Assembly (NCBI GenBank): GCA_034505955.1
Contig: JAPDQK010000030.1
Span: 6,550 to 70,549, forward strand
DNA length: 64,000 nt
Origin: Zhuqueibacter pondensis
Lineage (GTDB): Bacteria; Zhuqueibacterota; Zhuqueibacteria; Zhuqueibacterales; Zhuqueibacteraceae
Direction of reading: 5' to 3'
Each line of letters starts with the position of its first letter. The stretch's first letter is position 1. Positions 16,361 to 25,587 of this stretch are shown one piece after another. A program made the translations under genes and the position numbers. Under the pieces are notes generated by a model, which had not been told where the DNA came from, made no database searches, and was given only the letters and a program-made list of their open reading frames with translations.

Positions 16361-16525
16361 CACATGATTGAGTAACTAGACAATGTTGAGTTGGCTTGAA
16401 CAAAAGCAGATACAGAAAATGGAATTGGGAATCATCTCCGGCCTGCGGCGCCAGAGGCTGCCGTGGCGTCTGTGCCAAAGCGGGGTAAAAATTTTGCAGC
16501 CTTCCATTTTTCTCTCTAAAGTCAA

Positions 16526-17263
16526 GTGGGTGCAGCCACCGTGAACCTCGATCAATTCTTTCGTTGTGCGCATCGCGGTGCCTCGGGATATGCGCCGGAG
16601 AATACCCTGGCCGCATTCCGGTTGGCGATGGAAATGGGCGCCGAGATGTGCGAGCTCGACGTGCAGCAAACTGCCGACGACCGCCTGGTGGTGATGCACG
16701 ACAATACCCTTGACCGCACGACCAACGGCAAAGGCAATGTCTGGGAAATGACGCTGGCGGAGTTACAAAAATACGACGCCGGCAGTTGGTTTGATCCTCG
16801 GTTCGCCGGAGAAACGCTGCCATCGCTTGAGCAGGTGGTCGAGCTCGTGCGGGGTGAAATGAAACTCAATATCGAAGTCAAAATGCACGGCCATGAGCGC
16901 AATGTGGCGCAGTTGGTTGTGGAAACGCTTCGCCATGAAAAATTCGTGGACGAATGTGTGGTCACATCGTTTGATCGGAGCGTGGCGGACGAGATCAAAT
17001 CCCTTGCGCCGGAATTGAAAGCCGGATATATTTTCGGCTGGAAAGAGTTTTCTTCGGAGGTTTTTTCCGGAAAGGTTGAATTGTTGAGCGCGCACTACAG
17101 CCTGGTCGATGCCTCTTTTGTCGAACGTGCACGCATTGCCGGCAAGAGCGTTCACGTCTGGACGGTAAATGAGCAGGCCCTCATGCGCCGGTTGATGGAA
17201 TTGGGAGTAGATGGCATCATCACGAATTATCCGGATCGGCTGCAGGCAATGTCGCAGGAATGA
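16526..17263 (+). CDS. glycerophosphodiester phosphodiesterase (GDPD)
   Basis: 245 residues covering one GDPD TIM barrel. Catalytic features: CAHRGASGYAPENTLAAF (residues 12-29), the metal pair in MCELDVQQTADD and the second His in VVMHDNTLDRTT. NIEVK marks the third metal ligand. It releases glycerol-3-phosphate from deacylated phospholipids. No signal peptide is seen, so it is cytoplasmic. The start is GTG 16526 or GTG 16541. It converges on the Uma2 gene with only 16 bases between. Confidence 0.92.
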   Translation: MGAATVNLDQFFRCAHRGASGYAPENTLAAFRLAMEMGAEMCELDVQQTADDRLVVMHDNTLDRTTNGKGNVWEMTLAELQKYDAGSWFDPRFAGETLPSLEQVVELVRGEMKLNIEVKMHGHERNVAQLVVETLRHEKFVDECVVTSFDRSVADEIKSLAPELKAGYIFGWKEFSSEVFSGKVELLSAHYSLVDASFVERARIAGKSVHVWTVNEQALMRRLMELGVDGIITNYPDRLQAMSQE

Positions 17264-17279
17264 ACGCTTTTTCTCTTTT

Positions 17280-17930
17280 TTAGTCGGTGAGCTTTTCGCC
17301 CAACAGTTCGTGCAATGTTTTCAACACTGGTGGGAGAGGGGAGGCGACGAGGCATTCCGGTTTCAGCCAAAAACCTGGTAAGACTTTCGAGTGCAGCCGA
17401 CCTTGTTCATCCGGCTCGATTCCCACCCACTCGCCCTCGTGATTCTCATAAAACTCGACGGTGTCTCGCAGCGGGTCGATGATCCAATACTCTTTGACAC
17501 CGTGCTCGGCATAAAGCACAAACTTGCGACCGCGATCGATTTTGCGACTGGTCTTGGAAATCAGTTCGACACACAGATCCGGCGGTCCATCGACATATTT
17601 TTCTCCAACAATACCAAGCCGGTCTTTTCGGATGAAGAACACATCCGGTTCCGGACCTTGATATTTTGTCAGCCGAACGGTAGTCGTCGCCACAAACACT
17701 TCGCCGAGATCGAGTTGCTCAACGTAAAGGCCAAGAACTTTGACGAGCCAACTTACTATGCGTCCATGTTTGGGGATCGCCGGCGAATCGCGAATAATTT
17801 TACCGTCCAGCAAATCAGCCTTGATGTTCTCATCGACGAGCTCATGGAACTGCTCGAAGGTGATTAACCCGCCAGCGGAAACGGTTTTGATGGCCCGGGA
17901 CTTGCGAGTTTTTTGGGCGATATATGGCAT
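17280..17930 (-). CDS. Uma2-family (DUF820) putative endonuclease
   Basis: 216 residues of the Uma2 family, PD-(D/E)XK nuclease fold. Evidence is LITFEQFHELVDENIKADLLDGKII, then GPEPDVFFIRKDR, PPDLCVELISKTSRKIDRGRK (the catalytic Glu/Lys region) and YAEHGVKEYWIIDP. These genes are abundant in multi-copy families and thought to be linked to mobile DNA, with no proven substrate. GGAAGAA before ATG 17930 supports this start; a longer frame to 18038 would run into the neighbouring gene. Confidence 0.85.
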   Translation of the reverse strand: MPYIAQKTRKSRAIKTVSAGGLITFEQFHELVDENIKADLLDGKIIRDSPAIPKHGRIVSWLVKVLGLYVEQLDLGEVFVATTTVRLTKYQGPEPDVFFIRKDRLGIVGEKYVDGPPDLCVELISKTSRKIDRGRKFVLYAEHGVKEYWIIDPLRDTVEFYENHEGEWVGIEPDEQGRLHSKVLPGFWLKPECLVASPLPPVLKTLHELLGEKLTD

Positions 17931-18034
17931 GAAAATTCTTCCACAAAAATTTATCCAAGCCCAAGTTACGAATTGCACCAGAAATTTGCAATGGAAAAAT
18001 GCAGCACATTTCGGCTGGCGATACGATGACCAAT

Positions 18035-20857
18035 TCATCTCAACAAACTGATCTTTTCAGAGGCTAAAAACTCTTCTTCACCGGCATTCACTTTCACGCG
18101 CACCACATAAATCCCAGCCGCTGCGGGCAGATCTCGCTCATCTTCACCGCGCCAGGAAAAAGCATATTCGCCGGGTTGCTGATCGGCCATCACGAGCGAT
18201 TTGAGTCTTTGCCCCATTAAATTGAAAATTTCCACCTGTACTCTCGCTCGTTTCACGAGGCGATAAGCAATTTGCGTCGTCTCAGAAAAGGGATTGGGAT
18301 GAGGCGGATAAAGACGAAAAAAGGTGGGAAGCTCGGATTGCGGCGTTGTCGAAGATACCAAATCTTCGCCACTGATCCGCAGGACATATTTCTCATCCGG
18401 CACAGTTTGACATTTCACCACGAGCAGTTGTTTTGCCGAGTCATACCACCAGCCTTCGTTGTAACGCCGGAGCTCATCGACACTTTTACGCGCAACCAGC
18501 TTGTTCGCATTTTTCGTCACCGAGTCCGGTGTCTGGCTGATATGATGAAGCTCGCAGAAATAGACACGGCGATTTGGTTTTCCCGAATAATCACCGCTGC
18601 TTCGCCCGATCGTTACGCTCACGACCGCCGGTTGTACCTCGCAAGCGAACGTGGTGAGCGCAAATGCGCCGGAGCGATATGCCGTTGTTCTGCCATCGTC
18701 CGCATACAACGTGAAACTGGATTGCCTCGAGGGATAAATCACCAACGTGAGCGTGTCAAGCGGGAATTCATCGCTGTAATTCATCTCATTCTGCAGAGGA
18801 ATGACGGCGCCGCGCTTGACAAAGAGCGGGAGAGTTTCCAACGGAGCATTTGCCGTGATTGTCGTTCCGCCCGAATAAATTCTGTCCGTCCAGTAATCGA
18901 CCCATTCACCTTCGGGGAGATAGAGGCTCCGGCTCGTTACGCCAGGTTGAGTCACTGGTGCAACCAGGAAATCGGGGCCCCAAAGATATTCGTTGCCGAG
19001 ATTGTAAACATTCGGATCATTCGGATATTCCAACACCAGCGGACGCGCAATTGGAACACCGGTGGAATGATTTTCATAAGCCAACGTGTAAGAATAGGGG
19101 AGTAGGCGATAGCGCAATTGCAGCAAGCTCTTCACAATCGCTTCAGCAGTTGTGCCGAAAGCCCAGGGTTCAGTTTGATGCGTGCCATCGGCACCGTGTG
19201 CGCGCGCAATCGGAGAGAATGCCCCCAGTTGCATCCACCGGACATAAAGCTCCGGCGAAGGATTGCCGGTAAAACCGCTGAGATCAGAATGTTGATATGC
19301 CACGCCGGACAAGCCCATCCCGAGCATAATCGGAATCTGCACGGCCAGACCGCCGAAAGACGATCTCACATCTCCGGACCACGGAAAGGTGCTGTAACGC
19401 TGCATGCCGGCGAATCCTGAGCGGGTAATGTTGAACACGCGCTGCTGCGGATACGAAACACTGTAACCATCAAAAAGCGATTTACTCCACAGCAAATTGA
19501 AAATGTTGTGCACTTTTGCCGCCGAGCCAAGTTGATGTTGCATCTCCGAGGGATGCACTTCCGGTTCGCCGAGATCGGTCCACCAGCCGGAAACGCCCTG
19601 CGCCATCAATGGCTCATGCAAGCTCCACCACCACGCCCGCGCGCCGGGATTGGTCAAGTCGAGCAGACTCGCCGACCCAGCCCAAAAATCCGGGATGATC
19701 AGCGCTTGACCACTGGCGTTGGTGCCAAAATATTTTCTCGCATTCGCAGCGGCGTAATTTGATGAAGTTGTGACGATATATGGCTCAGTAATGAGAATGG
19801 TTTTGATGCCCATTGCCAAAAAATCTCGCACCATTTGCGCCGGATTTTGCCAGCTCGCGGTGTCCCAGCTCATGTTGCCCATACCGCGCACGCCGCCAAA
19901 CCAGTACAGGTCGAGAACGATGGCATCGCAGGGAATCTTTTTCTGGCGCATCGTATTGACCATTTCTCTTGCCTGCGTTTCATTGCGGTAGCCATATTTT
20001 GATTGCAAATAGCCAAGCGCCCAACGCGGCGGCATGGGCTGGCGGCCGGTGAGTGCCGTATAATTCTTCAAAATGCTTTTCAAGTCCGGGCCGTAGATGA
20101 AATAAAAAATCATCTCGCCGGCATCGGCGCGGTAGGAGTAATAATCCGGATTTTCCGCGCCCATGTCAAAAAGGCCGGGATGGGTGTTATCGAAATAAAT
20201 GCCGTAGCCGCGAGTTGAACAGAAGAAGGGGATGTTGATATTCATTGTGGCCAGCGGTATACTGTAACCAAACACGGGACGATTGTAGGTATCGAAGCGA
20301 TAACCTTTGCGATCAAGACTGATGCCGCGTTCGCCGAAGCCATAGAAATGCTCATCCGCAGTTTGATTGAAGTAAGCATAACGGAGACCGCCATCCCAGC
20401 CGAGTCCACCGGCTGGGCGTTCCTGCAAAAGTAAGCGTCCGTTGCGCTCGCGAAAAACGAGGCGAAATGGCCGCTTGCGACAAGCGAGGGTCAATGCGTT
20501 CGTGTGAAAATTGATGCTATCCGGAAAATTTTGCACTGTGAAGTTAACGGCCGGCCAATCCTCACAAAACGTTACAAAAGAGGTGTCGCGCGTGAGCGTG
20601 CCGAAAGGAGTGTATTTGACTTTGATGATGGATTCGCTGCAAAATTCCAGCAGGAGGGAAGCTGATTCACAGGAAAAAATGACCGAGTCGCCGCGAATGG
20701 CATGACCGGTGTAATTGCCAACGAATTGCTGTCCGAAAGCCGTGGATGCGAAAAGAAAACCGGTGGTCAAAATCGACAAAAGTCGCTGGAATAGAAACAG
20801 GCAGAAACTTCTAGTCACCGTAGGTGGAATACTCGAGGTTTGTAGATTTCTCATCAT
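18035..20857 (-). CDS. secreted glycoside hydrolase family 31 (alpha-glucosidase/xylosidase type) with C-terminal sorting domain
   Basis: 940 residues. Order: signal peptide (to about residue 43), N-terminal beta-sandwich (YGFGERGISLDRKG), GH31 barrel, C-terminal beta-domains and a final about 85-residue secretion/FlgD-like domain (FRLYPPHPNPFSETTQIAY, ending EFLASEKISLLR). The predicted nucleophile is Asp428 in WWTDLGEPE and the acid/base Asp496 in WSGDVRSSFGG, a spacing like that of YicI. It should cleave alpha-glycosides outside the cell, using the type 9-like route for export. Transcribed alone; it may work with the GH38 enzyme further along. Confidence 0.9.
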   Translation of the reverse strand: MMRNLQTSSIPPTVTRSFCLFLFQRLLSILTTGFLFASTAFGQQFVGNYTGHAIRGDSVIFSCESASLLLEFCSESIIKVKYTPFGTLTRDTSFVTFCEDWPAVNFTVQNFPDSINFHTNALTLACRKRPFRLVFRERNGRLLLQERPAGGLGWDGGLRYAYFNQTADEHFYGFGERGISLDRKGYRFDTYNRPVFGYSIPLATMNINIPFFCSTRGYGIYFDNTHPGLFDMGAENPDYYSYRADAGEMIFYFIYGPDLKSILKNYTALTGRQPMPPRWALGYLQSKYGYRNETQAREMVNTMRQKKIPCDAIVLDLYWFGGVRGMGNMSWDTASWQNPAQMVRDFLAMGIKTILITEPYIVTTSSNYAAANARKYFGTNASGQALIIPDFWAGSASLLDLTNPGARAWWWSLHEPLMAQGVSGWWTDLGEPEVHPSEMQHQLGSAAKVHNIFNLLWSKSLFDGYSVSYPQQRVFNITRSGFAGMQRYSTFPWSGDVRSSFGGLAVQIPIMLGMGLSGVAYQHSDLSGFTGNPSPELYVRWMQLGAFSPIARAHGADGTHQTEPWAFGTTAEAIVKSLLQLRYRLLPYSYTLAYENHSTGVPIARPLVLEYPNDPNVYNLGNEYLWGPDFLVAPVTQPGVTSRSLYLPEGEWVDYWTDRIYSGGTTITANAPLETLPLFVKRGAVIPLQNEMNYSDEFPLDTLTLVIYPSRQSSFTLYADDGRTTAYRSGAFALTTFACEVQPAVVSVTIGRSSGDYSGKPNRRVYFCELHHISQTPDSVTKNANKLVARKSVDELRRYNEGWWYDSAKQLLVVKCQTVPDEKYVLRISGEDLVSSTTPQSELPTFFRLYPPHPNPFSETTQIAYRLVKRARVQVEIFNLMGQRLKSLVMADQQPGEYAFSWRGEDERDLPAAAGIYVVRVKVNAGEEEFLASEKISLLR

Positions 20858-20956
20858 CGCATGCTTTGGGGCTTCGGAATCGTGCTCCGTTTAGTTTGTT
20901 GTTCGAGGCTGTTCATGTAATTTGCCGACATTCGAAAAATTTGGCTGGCACGAACA

Positions 20957-22261
20957 TTATGATTTGGAGGGTTTGCGTACGGATTGGGACGCTGAGTTTG
21001 GTTGAGTTTGGCTGGTCATGACAGTGCTCTTGAGCGCTGTGCCCGTCTGTGGGCCCATGGTTTTTTTTATTTCGGCTGCAGGTGATTGACTCGGCGTTGG
21101 GGCGACGGCCGGCAATTCAGCCTTCGTCGCGGGCATGACTTCCAGCATCGCGCCTGATTCGGGAACAGCGTAAGGTGGCGGGCCAAAAATGTAGTATTTG
21201 GTGAAACCCCAATAAAGTATGCTAATGGTTTCCTTGATAATGCTGACCAACGGTACGGCCACGACCATCCCGAGAATGCCGCCAATGTGGCCGCCGGCAA
21301 AAATCGAGATGATCACGACGACCGGGTGCAATTCGACACTTTTGGAAACCACGGTTGGCTGCACAATCACATCGTCGATGAGCTTGATCACCGCAAACGC
21401 CACAATGATGGGGATGACACCTGAAAAACTTCCAGTATCGACGATCGAGACCACGACCGCCGGAATGCCACCGACAAAAGGACCGAGAAAGGGAATCATA
21501 TTCGCCATGCCGGCTAATGCACCAATCAGCAATGCATAGCGCAACTTCAACAATGACAGGGCAGTCATCGCCATGATGCCGACAATCGTCGCATCCAGCA
21601 GTTGCCCACGAATGAAACGTCCAAGTTGCAGTGTCGCCTTGTGAATCAAGCTCAACGACATTTCGAAGTAACGGTTCGGAATGCGCTGCACAATGTTCTT
21701 TTTCAATGCCCGGGCATCTTTCAGCATAAAAAACGTCAAAAACGGAATAATGATCATTTCGCCGACTGCCGAAAAAGTGCCCATCAGTCCCTCCAGTGTC
21801 CGGCTGATGAAAAATTCGCCGTATTCAACGCTCTTTTGGGCGATCGTGTCAATGAGATTCGACTGTGCCAACCCCGGCAGCGCCGAGCGCAATTTCGCCT
21901 TGAGACGTTCGATCAAATGTTGTGTATCCTCGATCTGCACGCCGGCAACTAAATGTTGGATCTCATTGACCACATTCCGCCAAAGCAGCGAGACCGTCAA
22001 GCCCACCGTCAGGCCGAGGAGAAGAAAAACAATAATAACAGCCCAGGTGCGCGGAAGGCCGCGATTTTCCATGGCATCGACCAGCGGCACAAGCAGATAG
22101 GCAAGAAAAATGGCAATGACCACCGGTGTAATCAAATCGCGCAAAAGCACGAGCAGGGCAATCGTAACGGCAGCCAACAGAATCGCCACAGCAACGCGCC
22201 GAACCTGCGCGAAATGCCGGTCAGAGAACTGCAAGTGATATTGGCGGGTAGTTTTGGGCAT
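20957..22261 (-). CDS. AI-2E family transporter (PerM-like)
   Basis: 434 residues with the eight-helix pattern of the AI-2E/PerM family: an early pair of TM segments around VAVAILLAAVTIALLVLLRDLI and VVIAIFLAYLLVPLVDAM, the GRFIRGQLLDATIVGIM region, and GALAGMANMIPFLGPFVGGIPA, which is diagnostic. Members export autoinducer-2 or exchange sodium and protons; the substrate here is unknown. A Pro/Thr/Ser-rich tail of about 60 residues follows the last helix and is probably disordered in the cytoplasm. Confidence 0.9.
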   Translation of the reverse strand: MPKTTRQYHLQFSDRHFAQVRRVAVAILLAAVTIALLVLLRDLITPVVIAIFLAYLLVPLVDAMENRGLPRTWAVIIVFLLLGLTVGLTVSLLWRNVVNEIQHLVAGVQIEDTQHLIERLKAKLRSALPGLAQSNLIDTIAQKSVEYGEFFISRTLEGLMGTFSAVGEMIIIPFLTFFMLKDARALKKNIVQRIPNRYFEMSLSLIHKATLQLGRFIRGQLLDATIVGIMAMTALSLLKLRYALLIGALAGMANMIPFLGPFVGGIPAVVVSIVDTGSFSGVIPIIVAFAVIKLIDDVIVQPTVVSKSVELHPVVVIISIFAGGHIGGILGMVVAVPLVSIIKETISILYWGFTKYYIFGPPPYAVPESGAMLEVMPATKAELPAVAPTPSQSPAAEIKKTMGPQTGTALKSTVMTSQTQPNSASQSVRKPSKS

Positions 22262-22410
22262 GCCATAATATAGCGCTTGATGAGGAGAGAATCAAGCAGA
22301 TGTTCGGAAAATAATTTTGCCTTGCTTTTCTCTGTAAAAATTTTGTAACTTCAGTTGGTCAGTCATAATCCGTCTATTTCAGCAATCACGTTACGATCAC
22401 GGAACCAAAC

Positions 22411-23325
22411 ATGCACAACGACTTGATCACGCCAACCCAAAGTCATGACGCAGCCCTTTCTTCTCAATCCGCTTCCGTAAAATTCACCAAAGTGAATCGC
22501 ATCGGCCTGCCGATCCATGGCTATTGGGGAATTGCGATTATGCTGCTCGGCGAAGCGCTGATGTTCGCTAAAATCGAGCCGGTCCCTACCTGGTTTACAC
22601 CGATTCAATGGACGGGTTACATTCTGCTGCTCGATGCACTATTGCTCCGATGGCGTGGGGAATCATTTATTTTTGATCGCACGCGGGAATTTGTTTTGCT
22701 TTTGATCGTATCGATCGCCTGCTGGTTTCTCTTCGAGGCGTACAACCTGCATTTGCGCAATTGGGCATATCATAATTTGCCGGAAAACATGGTCGTGCGC
22801 CTGATCGGGTTCTTTTGGGCATTTGCCACCATTTTCCCCGGAATTTTGATGACCAGCGAGGTGATCGATGAGCTCGGCATTTTTCGCCGGGCCACATTCT
22901 CACCGGTAAAAGTGCCGAACTGGACTCATCAACTTTTGCTCGTTACCGGTGCGCTCTGCTGCATCGTGCCGGTGCTCGTTCCCGCAGCCCTTGCAAAATA
23001 TCTTTTCGCGTTCGTCTGGATCGGATTCGTTCTGCTGCTTGATCCGATCAATTATCGTCTCGGCATGCCCTCGCTGCTGCGCGATCTGGAGAAAGGCAGT
23101 GTTCAAAAACTTCTGTCGCTTTTTCTATCCGGACTCGTTTGTGGCATTTTATGGGAATTCTGGAATTACTGGGCAAAGGCAAAATGGGTGTACACTGTGC
23201 CTTATCTCGATAAACCCAAAATTTTTGAAATGCCGTTGTATGGCTTTCTCGGCTTTTTGCCTTTTGCCGCCGAATGTTTTGTGATGTGGCAACTGGCGTT
23301 GTACTTCGTACTTCATAAAAAGTAA
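22411..23325 (+). CDS. multi-pass membrane protein of unknown function
   Basis: 304 residues with about eight hydrophobic segments (for example YWGIAIMLLGEALMF, FVLLLIVSIACWFLFEAY, LLLVTGALCCIVPVLVPAA). It is rich in Trp, often beside Asn (ILWEFWNYWAK, FEAYNLHLRNWAY). I do not recognise the family; a polar N-terminal tail of about 30 residues precedes the first helix. It stands alone, divergent from the AI-2E gene, and is followed by a MITE-like element. Confidence 0.7.
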   Translation: MHNDLITPTQSHDAALSSQSASVKFTKVNRIGLPIHGYWGIAIMLLGEALMFAKIEPVPTWFTPIQWTGYILLLDALLLRWRGESFIFDRTREFVLLLIVSIACWFLFEAYNLHLRNWAYHNLPENMVVRLIGFFWAFATIFPGILMTSEVIDELGIFRRATFSPVKVPNWTHQLLLVTGALCCIVPVLVPAALAKYLFAFVWIGFVLLLDPINYRLGMPSLLRDLEKGSVQKLLSLFLSGLVCGILWEFWNYWAKAKWVYTVPYLDKPKIFEMPLYGFLGFLPFAAECFVMWQLALYFVLHKK

Positions 23326-23348
23326 AATCGTAAACGCATGGCATGAAA

Positions 23349-23546
23349 CTCAATTAGTAAGAATTTAGCCATCTGAACTTTACCATAACTAAGGCTGTCA
23401 TTCCGTAGGCTACGCCCGTAGGGAATCTTTTTTGGTACTAGCAAGTATTTCTTTAAAAAGTAAAAAGATTCCCTACGGGCGTAGCCTACGGACGCAGTCT
23501 TCCAGAATGACATCTTCTTCAGTTGGCTAAATTCATACCTCAATTA
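23349..23546. mobile_element. MITE-like element, copy 2, with 8-bp target-site duplication
   Basis: The element is 23357-23538 (182 bp) between direct repeats CTCAATTA (23349-23356 and 23539-23546). Terminal inverted repeats are GTAAGAATTTAGCC and, read inward from the right, GTATGAATTTAGCC. Long inner arms (TGTCATTCCGTAGG...GGAATCTTTTTT) can form a hairpin of about 35 bp. The 28-base loop reads GGTACTAGCAAG..., which is the reverse complement of the loop in copy 1 at 13974. No coding capacity. Copy 2 is 26 bases longer because its right inner arm is complete. Confidence 0.87.
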
Positions 23547-23563
23547 CAAGGCGTAAGTGTGAT

Positions 23564-23893
23564 ATGAATGAACGGGCAGAGAACATCGTTGTTTTGATGA
23601 CTGCCGCCAACGAAGAAGAAGGCGCGAAGTTGGCAAAACTTTTAGTGGAAACGCGGCTCGCCGCCTGTGTCTCGCTCGTCCCGCAAGCCCGCTCGTTCTT
23701 TTGGTGGGAGGGAAAGATGGACGAGCAATCCGAAACCATCATGATCGTCAAGACCCGGCGCCAAGTCTTGTCCTTGCTCATCGAAACCGTGCAAAAACAT
23801 CACAGCTATTCGGTACCGGAGATCATTGCGTTGCCGATCATCGATGGTGCGGCCAATTATTTGAATTGGCTGGCGGCGGAAGTGAGATCGTGA
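23564..23893 (+). CDS. cutA: divalent-cation tolerance protein CutA
   Basis: 109 residues, the usual size of this small trimeric PII-like protein. Signature stretches are VLMTAANEEEGAKLAKLLVETRLAACVSLV, SFFWWEGKMDEQSETIMIVKTR and HSYSVPEIIALPI. It is linked genetically to copper tolerance, although its molecular role is unclear. The start ATG lies 18 bases beyond the MITE target-site duplication. Its stop is four bases before the MBL gene, so the two are in one transcript. Confidence 0.95.
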   Translation: MNERAENIVVLMTAANEEEGAKLAKLLVETRLAACVSLVPQARSFFWWEGKMDEQSETIMIVKTRRQVLSLLIETVQKHHSYSVPEIIALPIIDGAANYLNWLAAEVRS

Positions 23894-23896
23894 CTC

Positions 23897-24655
23897 ATGG
23901 TTGCTGAAATCACCGTGCTGGGTTCGGGCACCCGAGTGCCGCTGCGCGAGCGCAGCATGTCCGGCTATGCGGTTTCACGTCCGGATTTTTTTCTACTGTT
24001 GGATTGCGGTGGCGGCGTGGTTCGGCGCGCACTCGAAGCCGGGCTGCCAATTTTGCACGTCGATGCCATCCTCTTTTCGCACTTGCATCTTGACCACGTG
24101 GCCGACTTGCCGGAATTGCTCTGGGCGCTCGATGGGGAAGGACATCAGCGCGCTGCACGTCCGCTGCAGCTTTTCGGCCCTCCGGGTTTCGGAGATTTTT
24201 GGGGCGGTCTGAGTGATTTATACGGAAAATGGCTGCGGCGGCTGCCCGTGCCAATACACGTTCGCGAAGTGCAGCGTGAAGGATTTCGTCTCGGCCCATG
24301 GCAAATAGAAACTTTGCCGATGTTTCACGGCACCCCGGCGAATGGTTACCGCCTCGAATGCGAGGGGAAAATTCTGGCTTACACTGGCGACACCGGCCCT
24401 TGTGAAGAAATCGCGGCGTTGGCACGTAGTGCGGATTGGCTGATTATCGAGTGCTCATATCCCGATGGTCATGCCATGCCCACACATTTGACCGCCAGTG
24501 AAGTTGGGCAACTGGCTTCACGGGCAAATTGTCAGCGCGTGTTGCTCACGCATTTTTATCCTGAATGTTTCGAGGTTGATGTTGCCAGCCAGTGCCGCAA
24601 ATTTTTTCCCGGAACGATCGAACTCGCAAACGATTTGCAACGTCTGATATTATAA
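23897..24655 (+). CDS. MBL-fold metallo-hydrolase, RNase Z-like
   Basis: 252 residues. Metallo-beta-lactamase fold with the metal motif LFSHLHLDHVADLPELLWAL (H-x-H-x-D-H) at about 54-73, the later Asp in KILAYTGDTGP, and the His in LLTHFYPE. The opening ITVLGSGTRVPLRERSMSGYAV is shared with tRNase Z-like and arylsulfatase-like proteins. The long exosite arm of true RNase Z is not obvious, so I leave the substrate open. Coupled to cutA upstream and overlapping the TonB start by one base (TAATG). Confidence 0.85.
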   Translation: MVAEITVLGSGTRVPLRERSMSGYAVSRPDFFLLLDCGGGVVRRALEAGLPILHVDAILFSHLHLDHVADLPELLWALDGEGHQRAARPLQLFGPPGFGDFWGGLSDLYGKWLRRLPVPIHVREVQREGFRLGPWQIETLPMFHGTPANGYRLECEGKILAYTGDTGPCEEIAALARSADWLIIECSYPDGHAMPTHLTASEVGQLASRANCQRVLLTHFYPECFEVDVASQCRKFFPGTIELANDLQRLIL

Positions 24656-25572
24656 TGCCCCCGTTCACTCGAAAAGATCGCACTATTGGCATGGCGGCCA
24701 AGTGGAAGATGAATGAAAAGACAATCTACCGGCTGGCGATTGTCCTCTCCGCCATTCTGCATGGTCTTGCATTTGTGCTCGTGGGATTTGTGTTTCCATT
24801 TTCTTCAAACTTGCAACCCAAGGTCAGTGAAGCAAAAGAGTATCGCCCGCCATTGGTTTTCACTCTGGCGGAAACTCCGGAATCGGCACGGCGAGAAAAA
24901 CCGCCGGAACAGGCCACGCACCTATCCGATAAAAATGCGGTCGCGCAAAATCCAGCCGCTCCACAAAATTTGCCAGTCGGTGAACCGTTTGCGACAGGTT
25001 CTTTACCGGAAGCGACAACCGGACCACAACCTCCTGCGCCCCTGAAAGAACCGGAAAGTTCACCGCCCCCAATTGCTGCCAATGAACAAAATGCCGAGAT
25101 CACTGCCAAAAGATTTCAGCAAACAGACGGTGTCAGATCCGGTTTTACCAGGGATTTCTTGACGGGTGGCCAACGGTCCGCGCCGCAACAATATTCGGAC
25201 AATTCCGAGCCCATCCTGGAAAACCTCCAGTCCCGTGCGCCCGAGCTTGGCGGTTTTTCATTCAACACGTACGCCTGGGATTTTGCCCCGTACATGCTCT
25301 GGTTGAAAAGACACATCCAGCGCAACATCTATCCGCCACCGGCTTTCACGCACATGGGCATCATCAGCGGCCGTACGCTTTTGCGCTTTCGCATCAATCA
25401 GGATGGAACTTTGCAGGGGATGGAGCTGCTGGGCTATAATGGTCACAAATCGCTGATGGAGACGAGTGTGCGCGCCGTTCAGCTCTCCACGCCCTTCCGG
25501 CCGCTGCCAAAGGATTTTCCTGAAGATTATTTGGAAGTAACAGCACAATTCGATTATATCATCAAACGTTAA
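24655..25572 (+). CDS. TonB-family energy transducer
   Basis: 305 residues with TonB architecture: a single N-terminal signal-anchor (YRLAIVLSAILHGLAFVLVGFVF), a long proline- and charge-rich periplasmic linker (residues about 55-185), and a C-terminal TonB domain (LKRHIQRNIYPPPAF, GRTLLRFRINQDGTLQGMEL, FRPLPKDFPEDYLEVTAQFDY). The domain order fits a transducer joining inner-membrane proton flow to the outer membrane. ATG 24655 overlaps the previous stop (TAATG). ExbB and ExbD follow directly. It could equally serve a TolA-like role. Confidence 0.85.
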   Translation: MPPFTRKDRTIGMAAKWKMNEKTIYRLAIVLSAILHGLAFVLVGFVFPFSSNLQPKVSEAKEYRPPLVFTLAETPESARREKPPEQATHLSDKNAVAQNPAAPQNLPVGEPFATGSLPEATTGPQPPAPLKEPESSPPPIAANEQNAEITAKRFQQTDGVRSGFTRDFLTGGQRSAPQQYSDNSEPILENLQSRAPELGGFSFNTYAWDFAPYMLWLKRHIQRNIYPPPAFTHMGIISGRTLLRFRINQDGTLQGMELLGYNGHKSLMETSVRAVQLSTPFRPLPKDFPEDYLEVTAQFDYIIKR

Positions 25573-25587
25573 CCGCAAACGGAATTT

